This document shows, piece after piece, positions 9,812-21,121 of a DNA stretch of 26,061 nucleotides. How positions within the stretch are numbered: the first letter of the stretch is position 1; each line of letters opens with the position of its first letter. Source of the stretch: Didymodactylos carnosus (taxonomy: Eukaryota; Rotifera; Eurotatoria; Philodinida; Philodinidae); contig CAJNOQ010002131.1 of the NCBI GenBank assembly GCA_905250885.1, positions 1 through 26,061 of the forward strand. Direction: 5' to 3'. The position numbers and the translations under genes were made by a program. The notes below the pieces were generated by a model. The model made no database searches, had not been told where the DNA came from, and worked only from the letters and a program-made list of their open reading frames with translations.

Positions 9812-11150
9812 AGATATAATAGACTTGGACTTTTTCTTCTATTGCTTATGAATTAACAGGTAAAATATGTGTAATTAACTAAATTAATAGTCTATTTCCT
9901 GCTGAATGATACTCTTGTCGTGAACCCTTCACATATAATCTCGTCCTACGCGTTGTGAATCTTGTCTTTCCTTTTTAATAAAAGAAAATACAGTTATGGA
10001 GCACGCTCTGACACAACTATAATCGGATAAAATTTCTATTGAAGAGTTATGTGAATAATCACGGAGTTTTTTATATAGTAATATGTTATTCCTCTTTGTT
10101 AACTTATTTTTTAATGTTATTTCAACTAAATTGAATCAATTATTGTAAAAATAGAAAAAAATGGATTTATAACCTGCAAATAGTACACGTAAATATTTAT
10201 TTATCTTATTTATGGTTTCAATTCTTTTTACTGACAAAATAAATTTGAAATAAACTAATCTTTTTCATATACTCATTAATCTTGGATAATAGAAATACGA
10301 ATGTGTTTTTTTCTTTTATAATTTTATTTTTGCAAAATAATATTTTCTTGAAATGATAAATTTTGTTTGCGTTGACATTCAATAGCACAAACAGATTGAT
10401 TCATTAGAAACACAATAACACAATATTTTCTTTATTTCATTGATAGTTTATCTACCATGCAAATCGTATTTTTCACTAAAGATCAATCAGATGTAAAAAA
10501 ATTTAATTTTGATTGTTCAGTGCATGTCTGTGGAATAGCTATGCACACTACACATCGACGCCAAAATATCAAGGTATAAGAAAATAAATAATTGACGTTA
10601 TTAGATTGCTCTAAATTATCCGAACTTTAACTATTATATATTTATATGTGTATTTTATAAATAGTGAATGTCTGTTTGTCTAAAACATTTTTGTTTACTC
10701 GAAGAGTAAGATGCCGGCACTTCGAAAATCAAGCAGAGAAAAACGCTGCCTTTTTTGTCGTGATTTGATAGAACTGGTCGAGTTACATAGAAAAATGTCA
10801 TTTTTAAGGTTTCGAAAATGATATTCATATACAAAATTTTCAATTACTGAATCTTTCAAACTAGGTAAAATTTAATGAAACTTTTAGAAACTGTCAAAAT
10901 TTCTATCTTTATTGTTTAATTTTCAAAACCACTTTATTCTGATTCTCCATGTTAAACTGAGTATAGGAAACTGGATTTAATAAGATTAGCATAAAAAAAT
11001 GTCGCAAACACGAGCAGAAGAGATGAAAAGACAACTGTGTATCGTGCAAACCAATCAATATATATAATGAAGATCCAAAGAAGAGCATTCTTTTTACTTC
11101 ATTCTACAATAAAAGTCGTCTCAATTATCTTTTTCCGTTGCTGAGAAAAT
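9812..11150. other. Intergenic, no gene recognised
   Basis: AT-rich sequence without a convincing gene on either strand. The only item is a 40-codon ATG frame at 10457-10579 that ends at a donor-like AAG|GTATAAG. It could be a lone first exon, but no partner exon or family is recognised. Confidence 0.5.
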
Positions 11151-11445
11151 TGACTAATTCTTAATTTTCTCAACCAGAACTCAAGTTCTATGTAATAAAA
11201 ATACCATATTCAGAATCAGGATCGAAAACTGAGTCGACTGATGTGTATTTCGAAATTTTTGATTCATTTTCATCTTTTGGTGAAAATCTCTATGATTTTT
11301 TCAACGTGAAAATTCGAAAAACATAAAAGTGCTCGCATATGATAGAGATACACATCAATCGACTCAGTTTTCGGTACTGATTCCGAATATGGTATTTTTA
11401 TTACATAGAACTTGTGTTCTGGTTGAGAAAATTAAGAATTAGTCA
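11151..11445. mobile_element. 295-bp MITE-like foldback with 98-bp terminal inverted repeats
   Basis: The arms 11151-11248 and 11348-11445 are inverted copies with about 5 mismatches in 98, starting TGACTAATTC and ending GAATTAGTCA. They flank a 99-bp AT-rich spacer with no coding capacity. The high arm identity suggests a recent insertion or selection for the hairpin. No clear target-site duplication is seen at these borders. The left edge also carries a nested repeat, GAGAAAAT at 11143 against ATTTTCTC at 11164, so the true border may lie slightly further out. Superfamily not assigned. Confidence 0.8.
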
Positions 11446-12561
11446 GTTTTTTTACTCCAAAAATGATTTAAAACTGATTTTTCAGACAAATAAGGCAAAA
11501 ATTTAAAAAAGTGGCTCGAACCATCGATAGAGCTCGAAAAGTTCTGTCGAATGCTATATCGCATGATTTGCTTCCATTTGTTCTGACATTAGGAAAATTA
11601 TTTTGTCTACTGGAGTGCCACTAAGTAGTGCTAACCAGAACTAATTAGTAATTAAAAAACGGTCAGAGATATCGTTTTTCAACTTTTTTTGTATGGAATT
11701 ATATCTACAAACAATTCTCTATAAAACTACATCCCAGTCAATTGAAGGTAACATTTATATCGAAAACTAGAAAGGTTTTAAAAGATGCCTGTCACACCAA
11801 AAACTTCAATTAATTTTGAACTTAATTAATTAATAACTGTCAATATTTGATCAACGAGTTTTTTATTGCATAGGCATACCACCGAAGGTATCCTCTACAA
11901 ACTGGAAAAGTTTGAGGGTATGTTTAGGACCCCCCCCCTTAAACTAAGAACGTTGAATTTATTCATACAATAGGTTGGTACCGCTAGTTGTTTTTACAAC
12001 GACGCAGTATGCCGTACTTACAAGTTTTAACTTTCAAATGTTCGTAAAATTTTTAAAAATCGATCAGTACTTTACTGTGATATAGTAAACTGAAGTGGTT
12101 TGGCTACCATGAGAGGCTTTGATGCACAAATCTACCTACAAATGCATAATCGTTCTAAAAACCGTCTCTTCGTTTGAAATTATATGTAGCTAACTGGACA
12201 AAGAAGATCATTGCTTTTTAAAATGTAGTCGTTTTGCAACTCAAAAGCGGCCACTTACCTGATATTTCATCCTGTTACCGTTCTGTTCACGTTCTTTCTA
12301 TCAGTAAGAATGAAGAGCAAATAGATGGTGAATTTCAAATAGCTTATATTCTTTAGCCGACCAATAGAATTCCAGTAAATAGTCCATCTTTAACCTTATC
12401 TAGCTCTTTGGATTACTCCTTGTTTAAAATGTCTAAAAATTGTTTTGATTAATTAATCCTACTATTTTTATGTTTTAAGATCGCATATTGTATTGTCATT
12501 CTATTGTATTACGATTAGATCAACAACAATTACTAAAATTTAAACAATCAGAACAGCAAAA
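11446..12561. other. Intergenic and HP1 upstream region
   Basis: No gene is recognised. The sequence is AT-rich with a C9 run at about 11930-11939. The last 100 bases before the HP1 ATG are A/T-rich with AACAAT-type repeats and should include its 5' UTR and promoter, but no specific element stands out. Confidence 0.5.
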
Positions 12562-14452
12562 ATGGTAAAATCGACATCGTATCGTGATGATGACGATGAT
12601 AATAGTGACTCAGACGAAGAAGAATATGTAGTGGAAAAAGTATTAGATAAAAAAATTGAAAATGGAATAACCAAATATAAATTAAAATGGAAAGATTATC
12701 CACTATCTAAAAGCACCTGGGAATCAGAAAAAAATCTAAATTGTCCAGAACTGATTAAAGAATATGAAGATAGTATTGCTAATAAAAATAATAAACCAAC
12801 TGAATCATCAATTGTATCGACAACTTCAAAAAAATCGACAAAAAAACGAACGAGATCTACCTCTAGTTCCAACGACGAATATCATGATTTTGATGATGAA
12901 GATGATGAAAAAGAAACAGAGTCGAAGGGCACTAGTCGAAAAAGTAAACGTACGAAACATTCTGTTCAAACAGACGATGAATCGATTCAAAACCGTCGAC
13001 ATTCTGGTAGGACTAACACCTTATTTTTACTCACACCTAACGTATTTTGAGTTGTTTCAAGATCAAGCTTGGCTGAGGCTGTCTTTATCTTTTTACTGTC
13101 GATCAGGGATACCAGATTTGAAAGGTGAAAAAAAATGAAAAAAATTAGAGCACGTTTTATCTACCAAAATGGTCACTTATGCCTTTTTTAAATCCAGATG
13201 CCTAGTTTTTCTAGCAAATTACTTTTTTGCATTTTTACATAAAAGGTCAGTAGAATTTTGTAAAAGTCACAAGTTTTTCGAGTAACCTCCAGAGTCGGGA
13301 ACGTCTTTTTTTGAAGTCTGAGTATTTCTCTTCAAAATCGTAATCATACAACAAACATGTAGCGATATGATTCGTAGAAACAAAGCAGTTTTTTTTTAAT
13401 ACAAAATGCATCTTTTCAAGAAGAATCTTTTTTACAATAATATAGTTGTTAGCGTTTGCTTACATTATTTTAAAGAAAAGTAATTGAACTGCAAAATAAA
13501 ACGCTCCCCAATTATGTAGGTTACTCTGATGAAGAGTTATGATGTTTACAGAACATAATCGACTCACGTAACAATGAACTGTTATGTGAAGAAGTCCTGT
13601 ATAAACAAAACTTAAGTAGAATCATTAGATATGTTTTGCCTACCGATCGAATAAAAATGTGGTACAATGTATACATTATGAGTCGTCTTTTAGTTCAGTT
13701 TAAAGACCGACAGATATTTAAATCGGAAAAATGCTCAAAAATCAGAATTTTCTGCTAGGATCAGAAAATCCCCCTGCTGGTGACGTAAAATTTTGGCTAA
13801 TACTGAGAGCGGAAACAGTATACCTGTAGCTCTTATATTCATAGGTCGTAAAAGTGTTAAAGAAACGAATTCAAAAATTTTGCAAAATTTTGTAAGTTCT
13901 GAAGAAGATGATATGGCTGAAGAATTTCAAATTAGAAGGTCAAAAAAAACTTCGGGTTCACGGAAGAAAGCAGAAAAAAAAGTCCGTAATAATGATGATG
14001 ATGATGATGATGGTGAAGATGATTCTGTTTTGATTGTTCGGTGAGTATTTATTGGTATTAATTGAAAGTAGTTTTTTATTATCATCGCTATTCGTTAATA
14101 TTTTAGAATTTCACCGTCGCAATCGAGCTCTGTTAGACCAGGTGACAATGACGATAATGATGAGAAAAGAAATGATGTTCATAATGATCCGTTTAGTAGT
14201 GGAAAACAAAAATTAGAGAAAATAATCCGTGTTCGACGTCAAAATCAAGTTGATGATATACAATTTCTCGTTAAACTGGAAAATATCACAAAACCACGAT
14301 GGATATTTTCAAGTATTTTAAATAAAGTAAGTATTATTTTTAATCTTTGATTATTCTATTTAATCTACTTGTTCTTTCTTCGTCTATCTTAGGCATATCC
14401 ACAAGATGTGATAAGTTTTTGGGAAAAAAAGGTCGAATTTGTCATGGATTAA
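12562..14452 (+). CDS. HP1: HP1 family protein: chromodomain plus chromoshadow domain
   Basis: Four exons (12562-13006, 13845-14040, 14107-14326, 14393-14452) join in phase to 306 residues. The chromodomain spans about 20-70 (EEYVVEKVLDKK ... YKLKWKDYPL ... STWE ... NLNCPELIKEY). The aromatic cage that reads methylated H3K9 is present as Tyr22, Trp43 and Tyr46. The hinge (about 75-245) is long, Ser/Lys-rich, and carries several acidic runs; one is encoded by a GAT repeat near 13993-14020. The chromoshadow domain spans about 249-304 (LEKIIRVRR ... FLVKLEN ... YPQDVISFWEKK). In this family it dimerises and binds PxVxL peptides. The protein stops four residues after the last helix: vertebrate HP1 has a Trp in LTW and a C-terminal tail, here EFVMD. 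Intron 1 is 838 bp; the others are 66 bp. Heterochromatin binding is expected from the domains. Confidence 0.94.
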
Positions 14453-15712
14453 TCAGAAACATTTTACATACAAGCTGCTCATTATTTTTTTTTTGCTTTT
14501 GTATTCTAGATAGAATTATGTAATATGTATCTTGTTTTCTTGTTTTTTAGTATTGTCGTCTACCACTTCCGTTTGAGTACAATCTTTAGTCAATTCCATT
14601 TGTTGGTTGATTGTGATTCTGTGAGAGGATGCGATAACCTAATTGTAAATACAACTCTCTGATGTTCATTGTTTACAGATATTTGAGAATGTGTTGCGAG
14701 CGTTATATTAACCACATTACGTGTATATAAAAACTTGACAATATACATTTTTTGTTGTTGCTGTTTTTCTCCTATGAAAATCAATCTGCGCATTTGTCTT
14801 AATTTTGTTTTCTCTTTTTCAGTTGTACTCTTTTATTCAAAAATATTTGTGTTCTTAGAGTAGTCATTTTTTTTGTTTGTTATGGAGCTAAAAGTAGAAT
14901 CAAACGTTTTTTTGTTTTTTTGTCTATGTATAAAAAAAAATGTTCTGCTATGTGTTTTTTTAAAATTTTCCTTGTACACTGCTTGATATCCATAGAGAAT
15001 GTGTTTTTCTTTGTTCGCTCATTTCCTTGTCTGTACGTATGTGTAAACTTTCAAGTTTTTCTTGATAATTAAAAAATCTTGATTAAATTATTGTTCGTGT
15101 GCGGATATGAGAAAAATAATAAAGTAGCAGAACTAATTAATGTTTTATACTCGTACAAAAATGGTAAGTAAATAAGCAGAGCTGAATTCCTCAGACATGA
15201 TGTCATTATAAGACAAAACTGGAAAAATAAGAGTATTTTAGAAGTTTTTCGAACAGAAAATGTACTGAAATTTATTTGTTAAAAATACTTATATATTTTA
15301 TTATTTAAATGAGATTGTTAGTCAACGATTGCGTTCGTTAATTAGACAGTAAAAAATAACACAACTGTCTTTTTTTTTATGTATATAGACAATTATTGTT
15401 TGTCAAGAAAAGGTGCTTCAGTGAATAATTGGTTACTTAGTTTTTCATCACGTAATTTATAATATTTCATGGAGGAGGTTATTCGTTTCAACACCCAAAG
15501 TTGTTGAGAACATCAGACAAAAAAAAAAACAATAGTAAATAATGGACAGATTTTTCTACTGAATGATAGAAGTCAATTGAAAATTAGATTATCTCAAAGG
15601 TACTTACTTCATCAGTCAGATACCATTGGCTTCGTCATAAGACGATATCTCATTTTAGAATGATACACGATTATCATTAACTTCTAGTATCAGTTTGAAG
15701 CAGAGATCAGCA
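14453..15712. other. HP1 3' flank, no gene recognised
   Basis: T-rich sequence that probably holds the HP1 3' UTR. No protein-like frame longer than about 60 codons was believable on either strand. Confidence 0.5.
15118..15123 (+). terminator. Candidate polyadenylation signal for HP1
   Basis: AATAAA lies about 670 bases after the HP1 stop, in the first plausible position after a long T-rich stretch that looks like a 3' UTR. Positional assignment only. Confidence 0.25.
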
Positions 15713-16030
15713 CGGACCGGGCCAAAAAATTTGATAGAGTGGTAAGGTCGAGCCGGACCGAACTTAGAATTTTTAAGCATGGGTGGATTTATAATTTATG
15801 TGTATACTCAGTACCGAGAAATCATAAAAATATAAATATTTGCTTGAAAAACACATTTACACCGCTTAGCCAGCAAAAGCATTACAGGTGCAGGAAGAAA
15901 ATCATACAAAGTGGTTGGGTCGAGCCAGAAATGTTTGAGGATTGGTTGGACCGGGCCAGATAAATTCTACGTTTAGGCGGGCCGAGCCAGGATTGGTCCG
16001 AAAAATTTCATCATCGGGTCGGACCGGGTC
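15713..16030. repeat. GC-rich degenerate minisatellite (GGACCGGGCC / GGTCGAGCC)
   Basis: GC-rich motifs stand out sharply from the AT-rich surroundings: GGACCGGGCC at 15714 and 15948, GGTCGAGCC at 15746 and 15918, GGGCCGAGCC at 15979, GGTCCG at 15995 and GGACCGGGTC at 16021. At the right end they recur every 23-42 bp with AAAATTT-like spacers, which suggests a degenerate unit of about 30 bp. A non-repetitive segment (about 15765-15910) splits the array. It ends in a poly-T run. Confidence 0.65.
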
Positions 16031-18788
16031 AAAAATTTTTTTTTTTTTATTTGTATCATACTGATTCTTATTCTTACTATTGATTCAATGTTAGAAGCGT
16101 CCGACATTGTTTCGACCAAAAAAAAATTAAGATATCTGAAATAATGTCTAAAAAAAAAGGTCTCTATAATTGTTTGCAATATTTCATAGAGAGAACGTAA
16201 TCATATTATTTGTCATTGATATGGAGTTATGTAAATATGTCATTATCACCCCAAATACAATTCAATAAATTACTTCGGCATGTATTTAATCATCGAAGAG
16301 ATTAATAGTCAAACAACATTGCTTAGTTTCTACGCTGTTATGCCAAATATGAAGAAGAAAATAACATTGTCGAAAAAATAGAGTAGAAGATACAATTATT
16401 GCCTCTATAAAAACAAAAACAAATTATCTCTCAATGTTTTTTATATTAGTGGAATGGATATTACACTATAGATATGTAAAATAAAAATGGCTACTTAGTC
16501 TATTCCTACGCGCTCATTGATCAATTTCATAAAAATATTAAATTTGGAAAGATTAAATAGATTATGTTATTTTTAATATCTTATCTCTATCCTATTAGTC
16601 GTCAATATTACCTAAGGCATATTGCTACTAATCTTGTTTTTTGATAAAAATGAACAAAGTATAGGGTATTAAAATGATCATCTTACCTGTAAGAAGTTTT
16701 GGAAAAAAATATATCTAGGTAAACCGGATAAATATCCATATTTCAGAATTTATAATTTTTTTTTTTTGAACATTTTATTATTATTAGTAGTGCTGGTGGT
16801 TCTATAGGGAATTAATCGCTGTCAGATGAATGTTTCATAAATAAATATCATGATACGGTGCCATCAAAACAACTCGATTGCGTACAATACTGCTTGTTAT
16901 GTCTCAAAACAAAATGTCAAACAACATGTCATCTGATCTATGCCTGTTAGAAACACATGCAAAAGATTTTGAAAAACTCTATAAAGGCAAATGTAAATCT
17001 TAGAAAAAAACATGAATGAATATTTCAACACACATATGTGATTATTTTCAGGAAATAAAATTCGATCTCTCTATGGATTTGTGTGTATGTATGCATGTCA
17101 AGACACAAGGTTACCAAAACAAAACACGGCATGGAAGAAATATGCGAAAAAGATTGTCATTTTAGACGTGTTATTGAATATACACATACACACATATACA
17201 CACACACACGGAAGATATCTGTTGAATGGAAAAAAAAAGATTATGACAACAACAAAAACAAAACAAAATAATAATGGAAAGTCTGCTAATTTTCCTGTTG
17301 AGACAAAATACCGTCAAAGTTTAATAGATTTTGTGTATATAGGCATCTATCAAATGCATATTTATCTTTGCAAATATAATACTTGCCAAAAAATAGAGAA
17401 ATAAATTACTTTTTTTTTCCTCTTTTCCTTTTTCATGAACACAATTATTAGGGTTACGATCAGAATTTTACATTAATGAATGTGATTGAAAGAGGGTATA
17501 CGGTAAATTTTGAATTCTATTTTTTATGTTCACAAATACCAGTAGGTTGTTCAACGAGTGAAGAACGGGAAAAAATAAATTTAGAAAACACCACCAATAC
17601 GTTTTCTACTCTTTCTAAAAAAAAGGAACAAAAAATGATAGATGTTTTTTTTCTACATTTTTAGTTGATTATCTATACGGTGGTTAGTCAGTCTCTCGTT
17701 CTTTCTATTTTTCCATTCTTTGTATTAAAGTTATTAGATATTATGATTATAACTTATGATATAGTATACGATTATAGGTTTTTTTCTGTAAAGTATAACC
17801 GACTATTCATTTAAAATGTCTCTTAAAAAAAGAAAACATTTTTACTAGTCCTCAATATGATCCATAACTACTCTTCCATCAGGAATTTATTTTTGTCAGA
17901 TCAAGTCGAATCTTAATGAAATTTCCAGCGAATATTAAGAATATCATGGATAGTAAACAATAAAAAGTTCGATTTTATATCTTATATGATTCGATAGTTA
18001 AGGTACTGCTTTTACCAAGAAAAATAGTTTAAGTGCTTTCGATAAATATCACCAACATGCTTCTTTAGCCATGATAGTCACTATCATACTCTCGAATAAA
18101 CGATAACGACGTTTTTGATCCAATCGAATAAAGTAGATTTGTTTATTACAAATCAACAAAGTAACGCTTGTCTCTCTTTTCTTCATTTTCTTATAGATCC
18201 TAATAAAACATTGAAAATTCAGTTATTTTATGTATATAAATCTTTAGTTTTCACTCCTTGTTTATTTATTCTTACTTCTTCTATACTTAATTGCTTCTGT
18301 TTACTATGTTGTACTTTATGAAATTCAGATTTGTATAAAGCCTGTGTCTCCATTAAACCAAAATAAAGAACTTTGATACTGTATGTTATGCAAAAATAAT
18401 CAGAACTCTAACGTCGCATTTTTATTCTTTGATGAACTAAATGATTATCTTGAAAAGAATTCATTTCAGTAAAAACGGTAGGTTATCCATTTGCTGATCT
18501 CTTATCTAGAGCTTTCATCATATTTTTTATATTTTGAGAAGGAAAGCGAAGAAACAAAATTACCGTTCTGGGATATCATCCCAGGTACTTATCGTAAAAT
18601 TCTGAACCCAATCGAATGAAGTTTTCGGACGGAACGGATCGCAATGTACTTCAATGAAAATCTGAGTTTTCTAGAGAATCCATGGAAGATGATGTCACAA
18701 AATTTTGGGCAAAAATACATGGATTTACTTTTTTGATATTCTGGTTCTGATATAAATTAGGGATTAATCGAGCCTTTGCTTCCACCTT
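16031..18788. other. Intergenic, no gene recognised
   Basis: AT-rich sequence with homopolymer tracts. The short plus-strand frames at 17081-17404 come from a CA microsatellite and A-rich runs. The segment 18653-18718 resembles 13735-13804, as described in the findings. Confidence 0.5.
17181..17209. repeat. CA-rich microsatellite
   Basis: An impure (CA)n tract: TACACATACACACATATACA followed by CACACACAC. Likely length-polymorphic. Confidence 0.9.
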
Positions 18789-18873
18789 TATAAATAAGAC
18801 AAAAAGAGAGGGAGAGTGTCCTTAATCTCATTCCTCATTTCTACACTCAGACGTCCTTAGATGAATGACGTCA
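18789..18873 (+). promoter_or_regulatory. Possible core promoter: TATAAATA with a downstream CRE
   Basis: TATAAATA at 18789-18796 matches a strong TATA box. A perfect cAMP-response-element palindrome, TGACGTCA, lies at 18866-18873. The region between is less AT-rich than its surroundings and contains initiator-like TCATTC. The next plus-strand coding start is the calcium channel 4.2 kb downstream, so it could drive that gene only through an upstream noncoding exon. This is inference. Confidence 0.2.
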
Positions 18874-19170
18874 AGATATATATTTTTTAGAGCGTTCGTA
18901 ATAGTTTTCTATAAAATATATAGTTATTAAAGGAAAATCTCATTCTTCTGGTTTTTCTTTTCTTTTTCTTATCTTGCACATTATTCATGTAACTATATGT
19001 TTCTAACTCTCATTTAATCTGTAATCAAATGTACGATCGAATTTGCGTTCGTTGTATATCTCTATCTATCGTGTGGAAGAGTCTCGATCAACATTATATT
19101 TGACGGAAACACAGTACACAAATTTCAAATCACACGACATACACACTGTCTTATGAGTGTCACCAAATTT

Positions 19171-19248
19171 GGAATAGAATAAAGAAGAGAAAAAGAAAAA
19201 CGTATCTACTTTATTCTCTCTTCTACGTTTTTTTTTCTTCTCTATTCC
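19171..19248. repeat. Imperfect purine/pyrimidine hairpin
   Basis: GGAATAGA ... AAGAGAAAAAGAAAAACGTA (19171-19204) is an imperfect inverted match to TACGTTTTTTTTTCTTCTCT and ATTCC (19224-19248) across a 19-base loop. A 21-base poly-A tract follows at 19277-19297. Confidence 0.5.
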
Positions 19249-20517
19249 GTTATATTGAACAGCGATAACAAGTAACAAAAAAAAAAAAAAAAAAAAATTA
19301 GAAATCATTCTGATGAATTTAGCTACAGGTAGGAGTAGTGAGTAAACGTAATTACCGTTGTTTTCCATTTTAAATAACTTGACGAAAGAAGAACAAGCAT
19401 TGCGATCAGGATATTCTAATTTTGGTATGTACATTTAAGCAGATATAAGAAACAGAAAATTTTTTTTTTCTATTGTCAGAAATTTTTAACTAGTTTTAGA
19501 CTTTACGTCTTGTATGAGAAGAGGGTGATAGTGATTTCTATTTAATATTGAAAATTGTCTTATTCAATATGGCGTCTATAAATTAATCATAGAACAAGAA
19601 AAAGCTGGAAAAATGTAATTAAATATAGATTTCATAATTTATTATTGATCTTTGCTTTAATTTACACAAAACAGGAAATCCGTCGTTATCTAGATAAATA
19701 AAAAAATCTAATCAAAAAATAAATTATTATTTTGTATATATGTATTCATGCGAAAATACTATATAAAGTTCAGCTAAATATCATGTCACAATAAGGTAGA
19801 AAACACGAGTGCCTTGTGCAGCAAGTGAGATAATTACAACATGTGATAAGTTTGATTTTTTTAGAGTGTCATTGACGTATACAAATTTTTTGTGTTTCAT
19901 TAACTTATAATTATGTTACATTTTATAAGATGAAATTTTCTTATTATCCTTATGATATATTACAGACAAATTTTCTTTTAATTAAATGCCTATTATACTT
20001 GTATCTTACTATTTCACTGTAATGAAGGGAAAAGGGTAAGCATATCCGATATATATATATGAATGATTGCTTCTGCGACTTTGGAAAACAAAAAATATTC
20101 TCTAGTCCGATAATTTGAACAAAATATATTAGATTAATAAAACCTTGATAAATATGATTTTGAATATGTCAATATTGAGAAAAACTATTTTATAATGTCT
20201 TTCTTCAATGTATTATATTATAGTCTCATTTTAACCAAATTGTGAAAGATCTAAATATTAATTTACACTTTTTACCCTTTTTAAGTTTAAAATATTATGC
20301 GTGTTTTTCTGCCTTGTAGTAATGTATCCATTAATTATATTAATTAAATGTCTTTTTTTCCAGGTAAGAGGAAAAACGAAAAGAATTCATTAGTGTTTCG
20401 GAGATCATTAAAAGTCAAAAGAAAATAACATATAGATGCTTATTAAGTTAAAAATAACATATATCAGATTACAGTTGAAAAGAAAATTAATTTGAACAGC
20501 AGAACATAGTATAAGAA

Positions 20518-20614
20518 TTTTCTTTCTTCTCTTTTCTTTACACGCTATCTGTTCGTTCTTTTTTCCTTTTTTTTTCCTTTCTTTCTTTTTCTTTTTTTCT
20601 TTCTTTCTTTCTTG
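20518..20614. repeat. CTTT-rich low-complexity tract
   Basis: Almost pure pyrimidine with CTTT units, strongest at 20560-20613. It generates a spurious Lys-rich minus-strand frame. Confidence 0.85.
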
Positions 20615-21081
20615 AATTTGATTTGTATACATTTCACAAAGTTGCTGTTGTTAAAGAGGACAACGTTCTTTGTTCCAAAAAATTTATGCTTGATAAAAAC
20701 AAAAAGATGTACTCTCTAAGATTATTATTTTTATGAAATTATATATATATTTTTTTTTTTTAGAATCCTTCTTCCGGCACAGAAAATCTTCTCGACTGTA
20801 CCGTTTTGATTTTGTTTACAAGAGTCGATGATTTTTTGTTGTCCTCTTGGTCATTTTTGTTCCCATTAATCATCAAGCATATAGATGATGATTATTATGA
20901 TTAGTTTATCAACTGGTAGGAGTTGAAATGTAAAACATATGTTTAATAGATAATTATTATAGTTTTACACAAGTAAGCGTGAGAAACCAATTTGATTCTT
21001 GCGATGAAGCAACCTTTTAATAAATTGACATTTTAGTTAATAAGATGTCATATATTTTATTAACAAGTTATATCGAGCTAG

Positions 21082-21121
21082 AGATCGATTATTTTCATGT
21101 TGTCAATAATTCTTTATAGTG
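21082..21121 (+). repeat. Dispersed 40-bp repeat, copy A
   Basis: About 90 percent identical to 23542-23581 in direct orientation, sharing ATTATTTTCATGTTGT and AATAATTCTTTAT. Copy B lies inside the AT-AC intron of the calcium channel. Confidence 0.6.

Noticed and set aside
10457..10579. 40-codon ATG frame ending at a donor-like site
   Set aside because: Too short, with no partner exon and no recognisable family.
15739..15963. Plus-strand frame of 74 codons
   Set aside because: It lies across the GC-rich minisatellite and uses its repeat units; no family resemblance.
17081..17404. Two overlapping plus-strand frames of 62 and 107 codons
   Set aside because: Both are driven by a CA microsatellite and A-rich runs (His/Thr and Lys repeats) and have no protein-like conservation.
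19066..19434. Minus-strand frame of 122 codons
   Set aside because: It passes through the 21-base poly-A and the purine/pyrimidine hairpin, giving Phe and Lys runs; a low-complexity artefact.
20408..20632. Minus-strand Lys-rich frame of 74 codons
   Set aside because: Created by the CTTT-rich tract.
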